A stretch of DNA of 9,260 bases, taken from an uncultured Eubacteriales bacterium (GTDB taxonomy: Bacteria > Bacillota > Clostridia > Oscillospirales > Oscillospiraceae). Position 1 is the stretch's first letter. Each line of letters opens with the position of its first letter. The notes under the pieces are model-generated. The model saw only the letters and a program-made list of their open reading frames with translations. It was not told the origin of the DNA and made no database searches. Shown in pieces: positions 4,224-9,260 of the stretch. The stretch spans positions 1-9,260 of the forward strand of contig URXW01000051.1 of the NCBI GenBank assembly GCA_900551995.1, given 5' to 3'. The translations under genes were made by a program, and so were the position numbers.

Positions 4224-6638
4224 ATGTCCGCATTGAGATCCCATGTGCGTCTCGGCAAAAAGACGCCCTTGAGTCAGCAGGAGCTCCATCAGCTTGACGC
4301 CTATTGGCGTGCTGCCAACTATCTGACCGCCTGCCAGCTCTATCTGCTGGACAACCCCCTGCTGGAGCGTCCTCTCGTCAAGAGCGACATCAAGCAGACC
4401 GTGGTGGGGCACTGGGGCACCTGCCCCGGGCAGAACTTCATCTATACGCACCTCGACCGGGTCATCAAGCGCGATGATCTGGACATGATCTATCTCTCCG
4501 GCCCCGGCCACGGCGGCAACGCCATGGTGGCGCAGGGCTGGCTGGACGGCAGCTACACGGAGATCTATCCCAACATCACCCGGGACAAGGAGGGTATGCA
4601 GAAGCTCTTTAAGCGGTTCTCCTTCCCCGGCGGTATTCCCAGCCACGTAGCACCGGAGACCCCCGGCTCTATCCACGAGGGCGGTGAGCTGGGCTACTCC
4701 TTAGCCCACGCCTTCGGCGCGGTGGCGGATAACCCCGAGCTGATCGCCGCCTGCGTGGTGGGCGACGGCGAGGCGGAAACCGGCCCGCTGGCCACCTCAT
4801 GGCACGGCAACAAGTTCGTCAACCCCATTACCGACGGCGCGGTGCTGCCTATTCTGCACCTCAACGGCTTCAAGATCGCCAATCCCACCATCTTCTCCCG
4901 CATGAGCCATGAGGAGGTGGAGTGCTTCTTCCTGGGCTGCGGCTGGAAGCCCTACTTTGTGGAGGGCAGCGACCCCATGACCATGCACCAGCAGATGGCG
5001 TCCGCTCTCGACGCGGTGATCCGGGAGATCAAGCGCATCCAGCGGGAGGCGCGGAAGCGCGGTGAAGCCAAGCGTCCCCGCTGGCCCATGATCGTGCTGC
5101 GTACCCCCAAGGGCTGGACGGGCCCCAAGGAGGTGGACGGGCTGCCGGTGGAGGATTGCTGGCGCGCCCATCAGGTGCCCATCTCCATGGGCGCGGACAC
5201 GGAAAAGCATCTTGCCCAGCTGGAAACATGGCTGCGCTCCTATAAGCCGGAGGAGCTGTTCAACGCCGACGGTACGCCCGTGGAGCTGGTTGCGTCCTTC
5301 CCCCCTGCGGGCAATCGACGCATGGGTGCAAACCCCCACGCTAACGGCGGTCTGCTGCTGCGGGATCTGCGTACTCCCGATTTCCGGGACTATGCCGTGG
5401 ACGTCAAGACCCCCGGCTCCGTGGAGGCGCAGGATATGTATGTTCTCGGCACCTATGTCCGGGATGTGATGAAGCTGAACATGGACGCCCGGAACTTCCG
5501 CATTTTCGCGCCGGACGAAACGGCGTCCAACCGCTTGCATGCTGTTTTCGACGTGACCGGCCGCCGCTTCCTCGACCAGCAGATCCCCGGCATTGACGAC
5601 CATCTTGACCCCGATGGGCGGGTGATGGATTCCATGCTCTCCGAGCATTTCTGCGAGGGCTTTTTGGAGGGCTATCTGCTCACCGGACGCCACGGCTTTT
5701 TTGACAGCTACGAGGCGTTCATCCGCATCGTGGACTCCATGTTTGCCCAGCACGCCAAGTGGCTGAAGATGTGCAGCGAGCTGCCCTGGCGGCACGACAT
5801 CGCCTCCCTCAACTATATCCTCACCTCCAATGTGTGGCAGCAGGATCACAACGGCTTCACCCACCAGGACCCCGGTTTCCTCGACCATGTGGCCAACAAG
5901 AAAGCGGATGTGGTGCGGATGTATCTGCCGCCGGATGCCAACTGCCTGCTGAGCTGCTTTGACCACTGCATCAAGAGCCGCAATTATGTGAATGTCATTG
6001 TGGCCAGCAAGCACCCCCGTCAGCAGTGGCTGACCATGGAGCAGGCGGTGAAGCACTGCACACAGGGCATCGGCATTTGGAGCTGGGCCTCCAACGATCA
6101 GGGCGAGGAGCCGGATGTGGTCATGGCCTGCTGCGGCGACACACCCACGCTGGAAACGCTGGCTGCCGTCAGCATTCTGCGTAAGGAGCTGCCGGAGCTG
6201 AAGATCCGCGTGGTAAATGTGGTGGATCTGATGAAGCTCCAGCCCCACACGGAGCATCCCCACGGTCTGACCGACGAGGAGTATGACGGCCTGTTCACCA
6301 AGGATAAGCCCATTATCTTCGCCTATCACGGGTATCCCACCCTCGTCCACGAGCTGACCTATCGCCGCCACAACAGGAATCTCCATGTCCGCGGCTATAA
6401 GGAGGAGGGCACCATCACCACGCCCTTCGATATGCGGGTTCTCAACGACATTGACCGGTTTGATCTGGTCATCGACACGGTACGCCGTCTGCCGCAGCTG
6501 GGCAATCGCGGCGCATACCTCGTCCAGAAGATGCAGGATAAGCTGGTGGAGCATCGCCAGTACATCCGCGACAACGGTGTGGATCTGCCCGAGATCCGCA
6601 GCTGGAAGTGGGATGAAGGGCTGAACACCGTGGAATAA
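4224..6638 (+). CDS. xfp: Xylulose-5-phosphate/fructose-6-phosphate phosphoketolase (804 aa)
   Basis: A thiamine-diphosphate enzyme that cleaves xylulose 5-phosphate (often also fructose 6-phosphate) with phosphate into acetyl phosphate plus glyceraldehyde 3-phosphate (or erythrose 4-phosphate), the key step of the phosphoketolase/bifid pathway. Family features are intact: GHWGTCPGQNFIYTHL (62-77, with His63 and His76), SGPGHGG (92-98, His96), the XFP signature SFPGGIPSHVAPETPGSIHE (133-152), and the ThDP-Mg motif GDGEAETGP ending at ...HGNK (180-197, with Asn196). The C-terminal half retains PDETASNRL, GRHGFFDSYEAF and DHNGFTHQDPGF. Length is normal (about 790-825) and there is no frameshift. 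The ATG follows AAGGAGG by 7 bases. The gene has its own promoter and is followed by a strong hairpin, so it is monocistronic. No acetate kinase gene is in view to use the acetyl phosphate. Confidence 0.98.
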   Translation: MSALRSHVRLGKKTPLSQQELHQLDAYWRAANYLTACQLYLLDNPLLERPLVKSDIKQTVVGHWGTCPGQNFIYTHLDRVIKRDDLDMIYLSGPGHGGNAMVAQGWLDGSYTEIYPNITRDKEGMQKLFKRFSFPGGIPSHVAPETPGSIHEGGELGYSLAHAFGAVADNPELIAACVVGDGEAETGPLATSWHGNKFVNPITDGAVLPILHLNGFKIANPTIFSRMSHEEVECFFLGCGWKPYFVEGSDPMTMHQQMASALDAVIREIKRIQREARKRGEAKRPRWPMIVLRTPKGWTGPKEVDGLPVEDCWRAHQVPISMGADTEKHLAQLETWLRSYKPEELFNADGTPVELVASFPPAGNRRMGANPHANGGLLLRDLRTPDFRDYAVDVKTPGSVEAQDMYVLGTYVRDVMKLNMDARNFRIFAPDETASNRLHAVFDVTGRRFLDQQIPGIDDHLDPDGRVMDSMLSEHFCEGFLEGYLLTGRHGFFDSYEAFIRIVDSMFAQHAKWLKMCSELPWRHDIASLNYILTSNVWQQDHNGFTHQDPGFLDHVANKKADVVRMYLPPDANCLLSCFDHCIKSRNYVNVIVASKHPRQQWLTMEQAVKHCTQGIGIWSWASNDQGEEPDVVMACCGDTPTLETLAAVSILRKELPELKIRVVNVVDLMKLQPHTEHPHGLTDEEYDGLFTKDKPIIFAYHGYPTLVHELTYRRHNRNLHVRGYKEEGTITTPFDMRVLNDIDRFDLVIDTVRRLPQLGNRGAYLVQKMQDKLVEHRQYIRDNGVDLPEIRSWKWDEGLNTVE

Positions 6639-6662
6639 AAGATTCAAAGAAGTAAGAAGTAA

Positions 6663-6691
6663 GGGAACCCCCGGCAGAGCCGGGGGTTCCC
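6663..6691 (+). terminator. Hairpin after xfp, likely terminator
   Basis: A perfect 13-bp stem (GGGAACCCCCGGC, 6663-6675, with 6679-6691) and an AGA loop, 24 bases after the xfp stop. The following bases (TCTGCG) are not a true U-tract, so termination is inferred from stem strength and position. A near-identical hairpin recurs at 6915-6941. Confidence 0.55.
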
Positions 6692-6768
6692 TCTGCGTGT
6701 CGATAAACCCCTGCCGTGCGTGCAGTCTTTCCTCCTCACAGGGGGAGCTCGAGGGGGCGAAGCCCGCC
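6689..6768. repeat. Dispersed repeat, copy A (80 bp)
   Basis: This stretch, from CCCTCTGCGTGTCGATAAAC to AGCCCGCC, recurs at 9184-9260. The copies differ by one 3-base gap and four substitutions (73 of 77 aligned bases identical). It contains no ORF with a ribosome site. In both places it directly follows a strong GC hairpin. It looks like the left part of a non-autonomous interspersed element. Confidence 0.85.
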
Positions 6769-6794
6769 TCGAATCGGATCAAATGCCGCGCTAA

Positions 6795-6862
6795 GCCTTG
6801 CTCTGCAAGGCGTGCGTGGAGCGAAGCGAGTATTTTCGTGCCGCGAAGCGGCACGAAAATAC
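6795..6862. repeat. Two perfect hairpins in the xfp-lpd intergenic region
   Basis: A 7-bp stem (6795-6801 with 6805-6811, TCT loop) is followed by a 15-bp perfect stem (6830-6844 with 6848-6862, GAA loop). The second stem reads TATTTTCGTGCCGC and its complement. Neither is followed by a U-tract. They belong to a gene-free run of hairpins between xfp and the lpd remnant. Confidence 0.8.
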
Positions 6863-6871
6863 CGGCATTAT

Positions 6872-6914
6872 TTCAGGCTGTCGGAAAAGCCAGCGGCTTT
6901 TCCGACAGCCTGAA
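6872..6914. repeat. 20-bp perfect hairpin
   Basis: Bases 6872-6891 pair perfectly with 6895-6914 around an AGC loop. It has no adjacent U-tract and abuts the next hairpin without a gap. At DNA level it is a 43-bp near-palindrome capable of cruciform extrusion. Confidence 0.85.
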
Positions 6915-6945
6915 GGAACCCCCGGCAGAGCCGGAGGTTCCCTTT
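6915..6945 (+). terminator. Second copy of the xfp-terminator hairpin, with U-tract
   Basis: GGAACCCCCGGC (6915-6926), an AGA loop, GCCGGAGGTTCC (6930-6941), then CTTTT. It differs from the 6663-6691 hairpin by one arm base in the 27-base core and, unlike it, has a T-run. It may act as the back-up or actual plus-strand terminator for readthrough from xfp. Confidence 0.6.
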
Positions 6946-6952
6946 TGTGTCC

Positions 6953-6988
6953 CAAAGATCCCTCCGGGAGTGTGTCTTCCGGAGGGAT
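6953..6988 (-). terminator. Terminator of the lpd remnant
   Basis: A 10-bp perfect stem (6958-6967 with 6979-6988) with an 11-base loop, 16 bases past the lpd stop. On the minus strand it is followed by CTTTGGG, a short U-tract. It is probably the native terminator of the former lpd operon. Confidence 0.55.
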
Positions 6989-7004
6989 AGGAAGTATGGC
7001 AAAA

Positions 7005-7460
7005 TCAGTTCTTCGTGTGGATGGCGCGCTTTTCAGCGTTCAGTGCAGCCTCGCGCATGGTCTCTGTAACGGTGGGGTGGGAGTGGATGGTGTCAATGAT
7101 CTCATCCAGAGTCATTTCCCCCTCAATGGCCAGTGCACCTTCGGCGATCAGGTCGGTGGCACGGGGCACGATGATGTGCATACCCAGGATCTCGCCGTAC
7201 TCGGCACCGGCGATGATCTTCACCAGACCCTCGCCGCCGTTGAGGATCAGAGCTTTGCCATTGGCACTCATGGGGAACTTGCCCACCTTGTAGGCAATGC
7301 CCTGCGCTTTGCACTGCTCCTCAGTCAGACCCACGGAGGCGGCCTCCGGTTCCATGTACACGCAGGTGGGATTCGTCTTTTCGCAGTAGTGCGCTTCGTG
7401 ACCGCAGATATTCTCCGCCGCCACCTCGCCCATGGCGGAGGCGGTGTGTGCCAGCTGGGC
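7005..7460 (-). pseudogene. lpdA: Dihydrolipoamide dehydrogenase, C-terminal fragment
   Basis: About 152 residues forming the C-terminal dimerisation domain of dihydrolipoamide dehydrogenase, the FAD/NAD flavoprotein (E3) of 2-oxoacid dehydrogenase and glycine-cleavage complexes. Visible are AQLAHTASAMGEVAAENICG at the break, PTCVYMEPEAASVGLTEEQ, KFPMSANGKALI, GEILGMHIIVPRATDLIAEGALAI and the active-site IHSHPTVTET with the His-Glu pair. The FAD-binding domain, redox-active CxxxxC and NAD domain are missing, so the fragment cannot be catalytic. An internal ATG at 7433 gives a 142-codon ORF without a convincing ribosome site, so expression is doubtful. Homology stops near 7460, where unrelated sequence begins. 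The intact 3' end and its terminator indicate loss of the 5' two thirds by deletion or rearrangement. Confidence 0.88.
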
Positions 7461-7611
7461 ATAATAGAAGACGAAGAAAGCTGCAAAATCGCCGGCAAGG
7501 TGATTTTGCAGCTTTTCCCTGATGCGTATTTAATGAAGATAAGCGTATCCCCCAGGCATTTATCGCCCTGTCCTGCTCTCGTTCGCGGCATCCGTGCCGC
7601 ACTTTCCCCTC
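7461..7611. other. Unassigned spacer between two truncated genes
   Basis: About 150 bp matching neither the lpd remnant to its left nor the PdaB remnant to its right. It contains a 14-bp perfect hairpin (7477-7490 with 7502-7515, loop GCCGGCAAGGT) and a 6-bp hairpin (7585-7590 with 7595-7600). Reading frames run through it in both directions, but none begins with a ribosome site or shows family motifs. It is best read as a residual insertion or repeat sequence marking the break point. Confidence 0.5.
7477..7515. repeat. 14-bp inverted repeat at the lpd/pdaB junction
   Basis: AAAGCTGCAAAATC (7477-7490) pairs perfectly with 7502-7515. The loop contains the palindrome GCCGGC. T-rich bases follow on both strands (TTTTCCC on plus, TTTCTTCG on minus), so it could act as a weak bidirectional terminator or be the end of a small element. 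Confidence 0.7.
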
Positions 7612-7809
7612 ACCCCACGCGGCGTCAAAGCTGATGGCGCACACCTTCTGCGCCCGCTCCACGGAGTAGATGGGCAGCTGCCGCGTGGTGGCGGCGGTGC
7701 TGACGGCGGCGGGATAGTTCACCGCGTAGAAAACCGCAGCGGCGGCAAGCAGTGCCGCGCCGCCCACCATGTACCACCGCCGCAGCAGAAGTATCCGTAT
7801 CTTCTTCAT
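7612..7809 (-). pseudogene. pdaB: PdaB-like polysaccharide deacetylase, N-terminal fragment
   Basis: Sixty-six codons giving the start of a sporulation-type polysaccharide deacetylase (PdaB family, cell-wall or spore cortex). A basic N-terminus (MKKIRILLLRRW) and a transmembrane/signal anchor (about 13-30) are followed by LPIYSVERAQKVCAISFDAAWG. In intact proteins this last motif is the first NodB-domain strand with the metal-site Asp and is followed by NEDT and the rest of the domain. Here homology stops right after AAWG at 7612, so the metal-binding His residues and catalytic core are gone. The ATG at 7809-7807 is chosen over a GTG 24 bases upstream because an AAAGGGG site precedes it. A longer chimeric frame runs on into the lpd region but follows neither family. 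Confidence 0.75.
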
Positions 7810-7977
7810 ATCGAGTTCGCCCCTTTCTGCCACAACCTATGCGGAGGCGGCGCAGAAAAGAAGCGGCGAGACAGAACAGCCGAAAAACCGCTTTTTGCTG
7901 GACTTGCACCGTAAAATCCTGTTCAATGTAGCGGGCAACAAGAGCCTCGGCTGCGGCAGTGCGAGAAAACTTTCCCC

Positions 7978-8005
7978 GGAGGTCGAAGTACGGTTATAGA
8001 CCTCC
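7978..8005. repeat. 7-bp inverted repeat in the pdaB upstream region
   Basis: GGAGGTC (7978-7984) pairs with GACCTCC (7999-8005), followed on the plus strand by ATTTTC. The surrounding 7810-8024 has no ORF with a ribosome site and no recognisable promoter box of quality. Nothing else is seen there. Confidence 0.35.
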
Positions 8006-8010
8006 ATTTT

Positions 8011-8061
8011 CAAAAAACGCGGACATAGCAGGGGCGTCGCCACTGGCGACGCCCCTGCTAT
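8011..8061 (-). terminator. Terminator of the LysR-type gene
   Basis: A perfect 17-bp stem (8025-8041 with 8045-8061) with a three-base loop, 41 bases after the LysR stop. On the minus strand a run of six T follows about 8 bases past the stem (8016-8011), slightly far for a classical U-tract. It is the only strong structure between the LysR gene and the PdaB remnant. Confidence 0.55.
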
Positions 8062-8102
8062 ATCTGTCTGCATACGTTTTTACACGCCCCACGGCACCGG
8101 GC

Positions 8103-8984
8103 TTACTCGGAGTTCTCCGCCACCCACGTCCGCACATAGTCCACGAACAGCCGTGTGGAGTTGGAGAGTGCCTTTTTGTCCTTCACCCCGATGCCGATGG
8201 TGCGGTAGAAGTGCAGCGGCGCGCGGCAGACCTTGATGGGCGTGGGACTGTGCCGCACCATCAGCTCCGGCAGCAGGCTGATGCCCAGCCCCTCCGACAC
8301 CATCGCCAGGATCGTTCTGTCCTCCCGTGCGGTGTACTTCACGTTGGGGCGTATGCCCATCTCGTCGAACGCCGCCATGATCTCGTAGTCGTCGCCCTCC
8401 TCCAGCTGGATAAACGGTTCCTCCGCCAGCGCAGACACGGGGAACGGGTCGCAGTCGGCATAGGAATGGTCGCAGGGCACGATGACCTGCAATTCGTCTC
8501 TGTGCAGCTGATACGTCTGCAATCGCTTCACCGACGGCAGCCGCAGAAAGCCGCAGTCCACCGCACCGCTGGCGATCCAGCTTTCGATCTGGTCGTAGAA
8601 ATCCCCCGTGACCACCTCAAACTCGATGTTGGGATACAGCCGCCCGAAGCTCTTGAGGATGCGGGGCAGCCACTGTGCCGACACGCTGGAAAACGTGGCG
8701 ATCTTCACCAGCCCGCTGTCCATGTCCTTCAAGCCCTCCACCGTCTGCATGAGGGCGTGGTGGGCACTGCACAGCTTTTCGATCTTGGGCAGCACCGCCC
8801 GTCCGTCCGCCGTCAGCACCACGCCGCCCCGGTTGCGGCTCAAAAGCGTCACGCCCAGCTCACTTTCCAGCGAATTGATGGCGTGGCTGATGCCGGATTG
8901 GGTGAAGCTCAGTGCCTCCGCCGCCTTGGAAAAGCTGCCGCAGGCGACGACCTTCAAAAACACCTGATACTTGGAAATACTCAT
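8103..8984 (-). CDS. LysR-type transcriptional regulator (293 aa)
   Basis: A cytoplasmic, usually tetrameric DNA-binding regulator. Residues 1-62 form the winged helix-turn-helix, with the family pattern FLKVVACGSFSKAAEALSFTQSGISHAINSLESELGVTLLSR. A linker helix follows, then the effector-binding domain (~88-290) with VKIATFSSVSAQWLPRILKSFGRLYPNIEFEV, SGAVDCGFLRLP and VSEGLGISLLPELM. Length is typical (about 300). The ATG at 8984-8982 is chosen because AAAGGA lies upstream at suitable distance and homology begins at once; a longer ORF from 9020 would start within its own promoter region. The effector is not identifiable from sequence. No target gene is visible: divergently there is only a promoter, a short leader and a terminator, so its classical divergent target is either a small RNA, beyond the window, or lost. 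Confidence 0.93.
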   Translation of the reverse strand: MSISKYQVFLKVVACGSFSKAAEALSFTQSGISHAINSLESELGVTLLSRNRGGVVLTADGRAVLPKIEKLCSAHHALMQTVEGLKDMDSGLVKIATFSSVSAQWLPRILKSFGRLYPNIEFEVVTGDFYDQIESWIASGAVDCGFLRLPSVKRLQTYQLHRDELQVIVPCDHSYADCDPFPVSALAEEPFIQLEEGDDYEIMAAFDEMGIRPNVKYTAREDRTILAMVSEGLGISLLPELMVRHSPTPIKVCRAPLHFYRTIGIGVKDKKALSNSTRLFVDYVRTWVAENSE

Positions 8985-9006
8985 AGCGCACCGTCCTTTG
9001 GTCACT

Positions 9007-9036
9007 ATTCTACTATACAACTGCTCATACTTTCAA
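9007..9036 (-). promoter_or_regulatory. Promoter of the LysR-type gene
   Basis: On the minus strand TTGAAA (9036-9031), an 18-base spacer and TAGAAT (9012-9007). The transcript would start near 9000, giving a leader of about 15 bases. Confidence 0.55.
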
Positions 9037-9050
9037 GAACAAATATGCGC

Positions 9051-9079
9051 TTTACAAATGTTTCCCCGTCTGGTATGAT
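9051..9079 (+). promoter_or_regulatory. Divergent promoter facing away from the LysR gene
   Basis: TTTACA (9051-9056), a 17-base spacer and TATGAT (9074-9079), preceded by TGG to make an extended -10. The start is predicted near 9086. The upstream half, with two ACAAAT direct repeats 15 bp apart (9039 and 9054), is a plausible LysR-family binding zone. Confidence 0.65.
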
Positions 9080-9085
9080 GACACC

Positions 9086-9180
9086 GTAGTTCAGAGAACC
9101 ATACGACTTTTCTTTTCCATGAGGTTTTCCTCAAAACGCTCCCGGCTGCGATTGGGTACCGCGGCCGGGGGCGTCTTTTT
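9086..9180 (+). ncRNA. Candidate ~95-nt small RNA or terminated leader
   Basis: The interval begins at the predicted start of the divergent promoter and ends at the T-run of a strong terminator. It has two visible hairpins: a short one (TGAGG-TTTT-CCTCA, 9120-9133) and the terminator stem. The only ATG (9119) lacks a ribosome site and its frame runs through the terminator into the dispersed repeat, so coding is unlikely. It could be a regulatory small RNA under LysR control, an attenuator for a gene to the right, or the fused promoter and terminator of a deleted gene. Confidence 0.4.
9136..9180 (+). terminator. Rho-independent terminator, plus strand
   Basis: A 15-bp stem (9136-9150 with 9160-9174, two G-T pairs on this strand) with a nine-base loop, followed by CTTTTT. 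It is a textbook terminator for transcription from the divergent promoter at 9051-9079. The G-T pairs and the placement of the T-run show it is meant to be read on the plus strand. Confidence 0.85.
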
Positions 9181-9183
9181 CTG

Positions 9184-9260
9184 CCCTCTGCGTGTCGATA
9201 AACCCCTGCGCGTGCAGTCTTTCTTTCTCACAGGGGGAGCTCGAGGGGGCAAAGCCCGCC
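9184..9260. repeat. Dispersed repeat, copy B (77 bp in view, cut by window end)
   Basis: It aligns to 6689-6768 with 73 of 77 identical bases plus a 3-base gap, in the same orientation. The match reaches the last base of the window, so the element continues to the right and may include the hairpin run seen after copy A. As in copy A, it begins immediately after a terminator hairpin. Confidence 0.85.

Noticed and set aside
4797..6854. 685-codon open frame antisense to xfp
   Set aside because: It is the mirror of strongly biased GC-rich codons in xfp, has no ribosome site, starts downstream of the xfp end and shows no family motif, while the plus-strand protein is unmistakable.
6663..6988. CRISPR array
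   Set aside because: Repeats are inverted hairpins of different sequence and spacing, not regularly spaced direct repeats with unique spacers, and no cas gene is present.
6798..7634. 278-codon plus-strand frame across the hairpin run and lpd remnant
   Set aside because: Starts inside a hairpin, has no ribosome site and is antisense to the recognisable lpd fragment.
7321..7833. 170-codon chimeric frame starting as PdaB and continuing into the lpd region
   Set aside because: After the AAWG motif it passes through unrelated spacer and then reads the lpd remnant out of frame. The real signal is a truncated pdaB, not a fusion protein.
7959..9089. 376-codon plus-strand frame across the LysR gene
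   Set aside because: Antisense shadow of a well-supported LysR gene. It runs through a terminator hairpin and the LysR promoter and has low-complexity His/Gln-rich composition.
9119..9260. Open frame starting in the candidate small RNA and running off the window
   Set aside because: No ribosome site, and it reads through a terminator and a dispersed repeat.

Overview
The window looks like chromosome of a GC-rich Clostridia member, most likely a gut Oscillospiraceae/Ruminococcaceae relative. The evidence is strong AGGAGG-type ribosome sites, sigma-A-like promoters, a PucR/CdaR regulator, a sporulation-type polysaccharide deacetylase remnant and a TnpX-like large serine recombinase remnant. 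The genus assignment is inference.

Layout, left to right. 1-385 (minus): a serine recombinase cut off after about 60 residues at a 13-bp inverted repeat, preceded by a 39-codon ORF with a strong ribosome site. 490-660: two strong hairpins that terminate minus-strand transcription. 674-1731 (minus): a small heat-shock protein (Hsp20) and, upstream of it, a six-helix HdeD/DUF308 membrane protein, a likely stress pair. 1768-1860: a divergent promoter region. 1870-3102 (plus): a PucR-type regulator with a clear promoter and an 11-bp dyad just before its ribosome site, ending in a bidirectional terminator. 3182-3300 (minus): the last ~38 codons of a HAD-family phosphatase. 3426-4061 (plus): an AlkA-type DNA glycosylase with its own extended -10 promoter and lower GC than its surroundings. 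4224-6638 (plus): a complete 804-residue xylulose-5-phosphate/fructose-6-phosphate phosphoketolase with its own promoter and a two-turn direct repeat over the promoter and leader.

6639-7004 has no gene. It is packed with perfect hairpins and holds a ~80-bp repeat that recurs, 73 of 77 aligned bases identical, at the right end of the window (9184-9260). 7005-7460 (minus) is the 3' third of a dihydrolipoamide dehydrogenase gene, and 7612-7809 (minus) is the 5' part of a PdaB-type deacetylase gene. The ~150 bp between them matches neither gene. 8103-8984 (minus) is an intact LysR-type regulator. Divergent from it, a consensus-like promoter is followed about 95 nt later by a strong terminator with no convincing ORF between them: a candidate small RNA or leader.

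The intact genes suggest stress and fermentative metabolism: chaperone, membrane stress protein, alkylation repair, and phosphoketolase making acetyl phosphate. Each appears to be its own transcription unit except hdeD-hsp20. Four truncated genes, the repeat copies and the dense hairpins indicate an actively rearranged region. I found no CRISPR array, rRNA or tRNA, and no convincing new multi-gene system. The most promising unexplained signals are the orphan promoter-terminator unit, the hairpin array with its dispersed repeat, and the operator-like repeats upstream of the PucR gene and xfp.
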